From Planctomycetota bacterium (GTDB lineage Bacteria; Planctomycetota; Phycisphaerae; Sedimentisphaerales; Anaerohalosphaeraceae), in contig VRUI01000013.1 of NCBI GenBank assembly GCA_019456225.1, positions 1 through 64,000 on the forward strand: a stretch of 64,000 bases of DNA, read 5' to 3'. Each line of letters starts with the position of its first letter. The stretch's first letter is position 1. The notes beneath the pieces are model-generated. The model was not told the origin of the DNA. It did no database searches and worked only from the letters and a program-made list of their open reading frames with translations. Below, piece by piece: positions 59,344 through 64,000 of this stretch. The translations under genes were made by a program, and so were the position numbers.

Positions 59344-60465
59344 TTATTTTTCGGCGGGTGGGATCGGTTTGCTTGTTATCAGGCCGATGCCTCTGCCCTT
59401 GCTGCCGACGGCGTTGTAGAACATGTAATATGTTTCGCTCTCAGGTTGCCATACCAGCGAGATCTTATGGGCGTATGTCTTGTCCAGGCCGGAGGGGTTG
59501 CCGCCGCTTTTGTAGAGCGGTTCGGGATCGACGGTCCAGTGGTATAGATCACGCGAATAGGCAGCCATGATATGTGCGCCGCCTTTGCCCACACCGAAAA
59601 AGAAATTGACCCAGTGATCTTTGTCCCAGAACACCTTTCCATCGGACGAGAACTTTTGGTTATAACTGCCTTTCAGACCGTTGGGTATCACGGGGTTGTG
59701 TTCGTATCGTTTCCAGTTAAGGATGTCATCGGAAAGTGCCAACCCCATCTGTTCGATACGTCCGTCGGCTGCATTGTAAAAATTGTAGTACTTACCTTTG
59801 TGTTCGACAAGCCATGGCTGATAGATGCAGGATTTTTCCCATGCGCCGCAGTCTTTTTGATGCACGGAAAGAATAGGATCGTCTTTGGCCCGGGTCCATG
59901 TAATACCGTCAGCGCTCGATGCCACGCCTTCATAACCCGGCCGCAGTTCGTATCCGCCCTGCCGCGGGTATGCACCGTAAAGCGAAAAGTATTTGCCGTC
60001 CTTTTTCTTCAAGGTTCGCGGCGCCTTGATGTCGTAACTGTCATACAGGTACGCGCCCAGAACAACACCGCCGTAATCGAAAGAATCTTTCGGTCCGTAG
60101 CCCATGGCAAGACGCATGTTGGTCCATTTAATAAGATCGTCGCTTTCGGCTATGAACGATTGATACCCTTTACCGTCAAAACCGATGAACGTCATATACC
60201 ATTTCTTATCACCCGGTATTTGAAAGACCGTAGGCACGTCCGTCTTGGCAACATCTTCGTAGCCTTTAACATTCGGCTTTGGAGCGATCACATGGTCAGG
60301 ATAGTAATGCCAGTTTCTGTATGGCGCCGACCATTTCTTGACGGTTTCAGCGTCAATAGTCGTTGTCTTATTTGACGGCGGTTTGTCGCCGGCAGCTGCA
60401 ACGCTGATCACAGCAACAAACAGCACAAATAGACAAAGGACCCTGAAAAGAGATGTTTTTTTCAT
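59344..60465 (-). CDS. Secreted GH43/GH32-like glycoside-hydrolase-family protein
   Basis: 373 residues. Signal peptide MKKTSLFRVLCLFVLFVAVI, cleaved near VAAAG. The mature part has a five-bladed-propeller pattern: DVPTVFQIPGDKKWYMTFIG, KDGKYFSLYGA, GYEGVASSADGITWTRA, YQPWLVEHKGKYYNFYNAAD, GLALSDDILNWKRYEHNPVI, YSRDLYHWTVDPEPLY, ETYYMFYNAVGS. These repeats are typical of glycoside-hydrolase clans F/J and related phosphorylase-like proteins (GH130). The catalytic acids were not located with certainty, so the substrate is left open. The frame reaches 60546, but ATG 60465 after AGGTG begins the signal peptide. Confidence 0.8.
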   Translation of the reverse strand: MKKTSLFRVLCLFVLFVAVISVAAAGDKPPSNKTTTIDAETVKKWSAPYRNWHYYPDHVIAPKPNVKGYEDVAKTDVPTVFQIPGDKKWYMTFIGFDGKGYQSFIAESDDLIKWTNMRLAMGYGPKDSFDYGGVVLGAYLYDSYDIKAPRTLKKKDGKYFSLYGAYPRQGGYELRPGYEGVASSADGITWTRAKDDPILSVHQKDCGAWEKSCIYQPWLVEHKGKYYNFYNAADGRIEQMGLALSDDILNWKRYEHNPVIPNGLKGSYNQKFSSDGKVFWDKDHWVNFFFGVGKGGAHIMAAYSRDLYHWTVDPEPLYKSGGNPSGLDKTYAHKISLVWQPESETYYMFYNAVGSKGRGIGLITSKPIPPAEK

Positions 60466-60603
60466 GTTCACACCTATTTTAAACTGGGATTTCCCATATA
60501 CCATTGTATATCTTAGCCCAGCTACGCCGCTGAGCATCTTTTCCAATAGAATATCAAATCTGCCTCAAAAACTCCAGCTTTTTCGATGCTACTCGAAGTC
60601 TTT

Positions 60604-61419
60604 TTAGCCAAAATAGTCGTAAAAATACGAGGGAAAATTAAAAGGGTACGGTACCTTTTCCGGGGGTTTATTTTGCGTCTTATCTTTTAAATGTCTTTGG
60701 ATGATTTCTAAAACATAGCTTCTGTTATATTTTTTTGCTAAATCTTTTGCTAAATCTATGGCAGTTTCATTTTTGTTATTTTTAATAAGAGGGTCAGCAC
60801 CATAATTTAACAATGGTTCAATAATTTCTGGAAGACCATGACACCTGACTGCTTCATGCAAAGCTGTATTTCCATCCTGGTTACGAACATTAATTGTCGA
60901 TCTCGCTCCATAGTTTAAAAGTAATTCAACGCACTGTATACTTCCCGTGCCCGCAGCATATATCAATGGTGTATCTCCATCTTCCATGACAACATTGTAC
61001 GAGGCTCCATTATCAAGCAACAATTCCATAACCTTTGGCGAGTCGAAATGTATTGATAAATGCAGCGGAGTCTGCTTGTAATAATAAGTTTGTGGCAAAT
61101 TAACATCTGCTCCTTTTTGTATGAGAAGTTCTACCATCTCATAAACTACCTTTTTTTCATGTTCGATCTGGGATTCAGATTTGGTATGTCCTCTTCGTCC
61201 GCGATAATGCAATCTGAATGCCTGTGCTATATATGTACGTCCATCCTTATCTTCATCAAGACTGTCAATTGCTTTAAGTTTCTCTCGGACTAATTTCACA
61301 TCGCCACGATATATTGCATCACTCAAACTGAGACTCTTACGATAAAAAAAACGCCCCGTAACCACAAAGAGTATACCTAGTAAAACAATGGCAACTGTTT
61401 TTAATTTTATTTGTCTCAT
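60604..61419 (-). CDS. Membrane-anchored ankyrin-repeat protein
   Basis: 271 residues. An N-terminal helix (about 9-24, VAIVLLGILFVVTGRFF) anchors it, followed by a polar region and then four to five ankyrin repeats: YYKQTPLHLSIHFDSPKVME, LLLDNGASYNVVMEDGDTPL, IYAAGTGSIQCVELLLNYGA, QDGNTALHEAVRCHGLPEII and LLNYGADPLIKNNKNETAID. Ankyrin repeats bind proteins. The tail (PPEKVPYPFNFPSYFYDYFG) is aromatic. AT-rich compared with nearby genes, which suggests recent gain, but this was judged by eye. Confidence 0.88.
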   Translation of the reverse strand: MRQIKLKTVAIVLLGILFVVTGRFFYRKSLSLSDAIYRGDVKLVREKLKAIDSLDEDKDGRTYIAQAFRLHYRGRRGHTKSESQIEHEKKVVYEMVELLIQKGADVNLPQTYYYKQTPLHLSIHFDSPKVMELLLDNGASYNVVMEDGDTPLIYAAGTGSIQCVELLLNYGARSTINVRNQDGNTALHEAVRCHGLPEIIEPLLNYGADPLIKNNKNETAIDLAKDLAKKYNRSYVLEIIQRHLKDKTQNKPPEKVPYPFNFPSYFYDYFG

Positions 61420-62040
61420 TGTAAATTTTCCATTTGCTCTCTAAGTGAATTAAAGATCCGCGGTACACTTACCGAAAGATAGGCAATATAGCTTGGCCTC
61501 TAACTCTCTTGTATAGACACTCTTTGTGAACCTCATTGACAAACTCCCAAAATTGAGCAAAGCGAAATCCCGAAGGGAGTCTACCCGACAGTACTGGCGG
61601 GCCAGCATTGGCGGATCTCGAATTTAAATCCCAGGCAAATCGCCAACTGACCAAAGCGGCCCCTCGCCGACTCACCACTTACTCTTTTCTCTTTACACTA
61701 AAATACCCGAATAATATAAAAAGTAAAGAGCAAAACCCTTTTATAATATCAAATATCCGCCTTAGGCGCAATCAATCTGTCAAGTCCTGATTTTAAGTTG
61801 ACACTTTACTTTTCTATAATCTCTCCTATAATAAATTGACTAACTATTAATTTCTGTCAACCTATCAAAGGACCGGACAGCACTTGCACCTTCGCACTTG
61901 CACCTTCGCACTTGTCACTAGAGCCGCGCACTATGTCGACGAGCGACATTTTGGGTATACATATACTATAGCCCATGTAACGCCACTGCACTCCTCACTA
62001 CTTTCTTTTCCGCTGCCCGCTGCCCGCCGAACGCTGCGCG

Positions 62041-62065
62041 AGAATACCCCATAAAGGGGTATTCT
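62041..62065. repeat. 10-bp perfect hairpin AGAATACCCC
   Basis: Arms AGAATACCCC and GGGGTATTCT around ATAAA. It is terminator-like but has no gene next to it on either side. Confidence 0.6.
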
Positions 62066-62213
62066 ACCTTTGTTGAATTTAGTTTACCTCTGAATTAGGT
62101 GTCAAAAAACGTTCAAAAGCGCGCCATTTTAGTCAAAATAATTCAAAATATGTCAAAATATCGCGATTAATTTCAATTAATTTCAAAAAAAATGCAAAAA
62201 AAACGCCCAAAAC

Positions 62214-62244
62214 CATAGGTGGGAAATGTCGACAATGTCCAGAA
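62214..62244. repeat. Short dispersed repeat, copy 2
   Basis: ATAGGTGGGAAATGTC, then GACAATGTC, then CAGAAT. It matches 2136-2160 apart from a nine-base insertion. Confidence 0.5.
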
Positions 62245-62553
62245 TCCCATGAAAATCATAAATTCAATCCTCACTCCTCACACTTTTCGCATCGATTGCG
62301 CCGACACTATCCCGCTATCACCCAAAAAAATAAAACTTTTTAATCCCTTACAAGCAAAGCACTTAGCGATTTCAACCCAAAAAAAATCCTCCATTTTCGC
62401 ATAGATCACGCATGTTCGTACAAAGTATGAAGGGGGCGTTTATTGCCCCACAGGTACCGGATATTAAGGGCAACGTTTTCCGCCCGACTTTAAAAACGGT
62501 AAATAACGGTAAACCCCAGCTGGGTCCGCCAAAAAAATAGTCCGACGACCCGT

Positions 62554-62578
62554 CCTCCGCAGTAGCTTGCTGCGGAGG
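62554..62578. repeat. 9-bp hairpin behind dacB
   Basis: CCTCCGCAG-TAGCTTG-CTGCGGAGG, a perfect 9-bp stem about 125 bases downstream of the carboxypeptidase gene on the minus strand. It could help end its transcript. Confidence 0.55.
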
Positions 62579-62702
62579 GTGGAAGGCGGCTCAACCAGCT
62601 AATTGCTGATTGCTAATTTTCAAGGAAAATTAAAAATGGAACCAAAACAAGGGTTTTTTAATTGGGCAACACGCCCTTGCGCACTCGCGCTTCTGTGTGG
62701 GT

Positions 62703-64000
62703 TTAGAAGATCGCTTTTACTATGTCGTTTATCGCTGCTCTTACGTATGGCCCGCCGCCTTCGGTTAGTATGCTGAAGATGTAATCTCCGTCATCAGTTT
62801 TTGCATACCCGGAAAATGACCTTACGCCGGTTATGAAACCGGTCTTTGCGAAGATTTTGCCTTTATATTTCGACTCTTTGAAATATTTATATGTGGTGCC
62901 TTCGACGCCGCCGATGGCAAGCGAATCGATATAAACCTTGCGATTGTCGCTGTGGTACATGCGAACAAGAACCCTGGCGATAGTATCTGCGGTAAGTCGG
63001 TTTTTCCTGCTTAGACCGCAGCCGTCGTCGAAAACATACTGATCTTTTTCAATGCCCAGACGCTTGAGATACATCCCTATCAACTCAAACCCGTGTTTCC
63101 ATTCGCCGTTGATCTTGCCGTTTGTGTGTTCTGCTGATATGGTTTTGACGAGCGATTCGGCGGCCATATTGAAACTGTCTTTGTTGCAGCGTGCAAGAAC
63201 GTCTGTAAGCGGCGTCTTGTAAACTTTTAAAATCTCGATCTTGGGATCATTCTTTACGTACTTTTCCTTGACGCCGCCGGCGACCTTAATACCGGCTAAC
63301 TTCAAACGCTCCGACAAAACGGTCCCAAAAAACAGCGCCGGCCTTTCAACAGGGATTTCAAAACCGGTCTCGCTCCTGCACTTACCCTTTAAAGTATATT
63401 TATTGCTCGTACCGTTGCGATGAACTGAAACGGAATTGCTTCCAGAAGATGTGGCCCTGACCTTGTCTACGATCTGCACATAACGCGTTAAAGGGGTCAT
63501 GCTATAGGGGGCAACTTTTCCAGAGCGTTTATACTTGATCGATATGCAGTTTCTGTGATAGTTTAGACCACTGACCTGGCAGGCATAGTGATGATCAATA
63601 TCCTTACGAGACCAACTGGGATGAACTCGCATGTCGTCAAAAAAAGTACTATCAACTACAATAGCATCGAGAGATTTAACGCCTCTAGCTTTAAGCGTCT
63701 TAATGATATCTGCAAATAACCAGTCTCTCTTTCTTTTGTATTTAGAATCGTTTACGCTGTCGCAAAGCAACGGGTCACCGCCGCCGATGACAACGAGTGT
63801 ACGCCCAAGCATCGCAAGAGCGGTCTTGAACTGATAATCGCTGCCAAGAACCTCCAGAGCGACGGCAGAAGTAATGACTTTCATATTCGAGGCAGGTATT
63901 AGCTGATTACGGGGGTTTCTCTTGTAAACGATCTTGCCGCTTTTGGCTTCGATGATCTCAATGCCAATTTTAACTTTCTTGAGGTTCTTGCGGGAAACGA
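62703..64000 (-). CDS. dacB: D-alanyl-D-alanine carboxypeptidase/endopeptidase, peptidase S13 (5' end outside window)
   Basis: Penicillin-binding protein 4-like enzyme that trims or hydrolyses peptidoglycan cross-links. The frame runs off the window edge; an ATG at 63884 lies inside the catalytic motif and is not the start. The sequence before it reads KSGKIVYKRNPRNQLIPASN then MKV, giving the S-x-x-K motif (SNMK) with its usual beta-strand partners. SxN is found in KDSFNMAAESL and KTG in FAKTGFITGVRSFSGYA, so all three active-site motifs are present. Probably secreted; the signal peptide would be outside. The gene ends against the repeat shared with 3837-3880. Confidence 0.9.
   Translation of the reverse strand, partial: VSRKNLKKVKIGIEIIEAKSGKIVYKRNPRNQLIPASNMKVITSAVALEVLGSDYQFKTALAMLGRTLVVIGGGDPLLCDSVNDSKYKRKRDWLFADIIKTLKARGVKSLDAIVVDSTFFDDMRVHPSWSRKDIDHHYACQVSGLNYHRNCISIKYKRSGKVAPYSMTPLTRYVQIVDKVRATSSGSNSVSVHRNGTSNKYTLKGKCRSETGFEIPVERPALFFGTVLSERLKLAGIKVAGGVKEKYVKNDPKIEILKVYKTPLTDVLARCNKDSFNMAAESLVKTISAEHTNGKINGEWKHGFELIGMYLKRLGIEKDQYVFDDGCGLSRKNRLTADTIARVLVRMYHSDNRKVYIDSLAIGGVEGTTYKYFKESKYKGKIFAKTGFITGVRSFSGYAKTDDGDYIFSILTEGGGPYVRAAINDIVKAIF

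Larger units (their letters stand above)
61420..62702. other. 1.28-kb gene-free region with repeats
   Basis: No convincing gene on either strand. It contains a direct repeat of CACTTGCACCTTCG near 61881-61910, a 10-bp perfect hairpin AGAATACCCC-ATAAA-GGGGTATTCT (62041-62065) and an A-tract-rich stretch with repeated TCAAAATA words (62100-62200). It also contains the dispersed repeat at 62214, a stem CCTCCGCAG-TAGCTTG-CTGCGGAGG (62554-62578), and the repeat shared with 3837 (62660-62700). The 69-codon frame at 61469-61678 is not considered a gene. Confidence 0.6.

Noticed and set aside
61469-61678. 69-codon minus-strand frame
   Set aside because: No start signal or family likeness; the region looks like decayed repeat sequence.

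Overview
The window looks like chromosome of an anaerobic planctomycete of the class Phycisphaerae (Sedimentisphaerales-like). This rests on gene content, not on a marker gene: a one-piece SecD-SecF protein, a TPR protein ending in two RNA-polymerase alpha-CTD-like modules, ECF sigma factors tied to membrane proteins, dockerin-like EF-hand tails (GDADGDCDVDLADLAMLAG) on a cyclophilin and a surface protein, a hydrazine-synthase-alpha-like haem protein, and a large pyruvate:ferredoxin oxidoreductase. No rRNA or CRISPR array is present. Three tRNA genes are seen (Glu-CTC, Met-CAT, Thr-CGT), all on the minus strand.

Layout. 1-2066: the right end of an IS21-family element sits inside, and truncates, a group II intron. 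2163-7120: mltA, citramalate synthase, a YcxB-like membrane protein and a secreted cyclophilin. 7377-18895 (minus): one apparent transcription unit of ECF sigma factor, a 1337-residue protein with anti-sigma-like N-terminus and VWA domain, and a 2224-residue envelope protein built from two homologous halves. 19460-23896: an 11-unit DUF285 surface protein, scraps of decayed genes, an HD-domain protein and a parvulin lipoprotein. 24180-25532: a tRNA-Met/tRNA-Glu locus carrying two separate insertions, described below. 25701-31359: a membrane-tethered sigma factor with a long extracytoplasmic part and two tandem propeller-like paralogues. 31467-37505: larE directly behind tRNA-Thr, a TraX-like protein, the HzsA-like protein and the TPR/alpha-CTD protein. 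37672-45045: spoIID-like, tgt, yajC, secDF and a LysM protein, a recognisable translocase cluster. 45103-49014 (minus): pgl, ruvX, manC and pgi, for central and sugar-nucleotide metabolism. 49194-56645: rhuM-like, nifJ, rsmE, a response regulator, an 82-residue protein and a histidine kinase. 56796-64000: two CNNM/CorC-type membrane proteins, a GH43-like secreted protein, an ankyrin protein, about 1.3 kb without genes, and a partial DacB-type carboxypeptidase.

The strongest candidate for something undescribed is the tRNA locus. A 755-bp two-gene cassette (73-residue protein plus nucleotidyltransferase, overlapping by 4 bp) is bounded exactly by the intact tRNA-Glu and a decayed copy of its 3' half, as if inserted at the tRNA 3' end without an integrase of its own. 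On the other side of the same tRNA, the whole spacer to tRNA-Met is filled by a four-helix-bundle (rRNA intervening-sequence type) gene bracketed by a 31-bp inverted repeat (28/31 paired). This looks like an IVS element that has moved into a tRNA operon. Second is the sigma/VWA/giant-protein operon, where the giant protein holds an internal lipoprotein-like signal at its midpoint and the VWA protein holds a secretin-like motif. The intergenic regions also carry several families of short palindromes whose stems vary by compensatory change.
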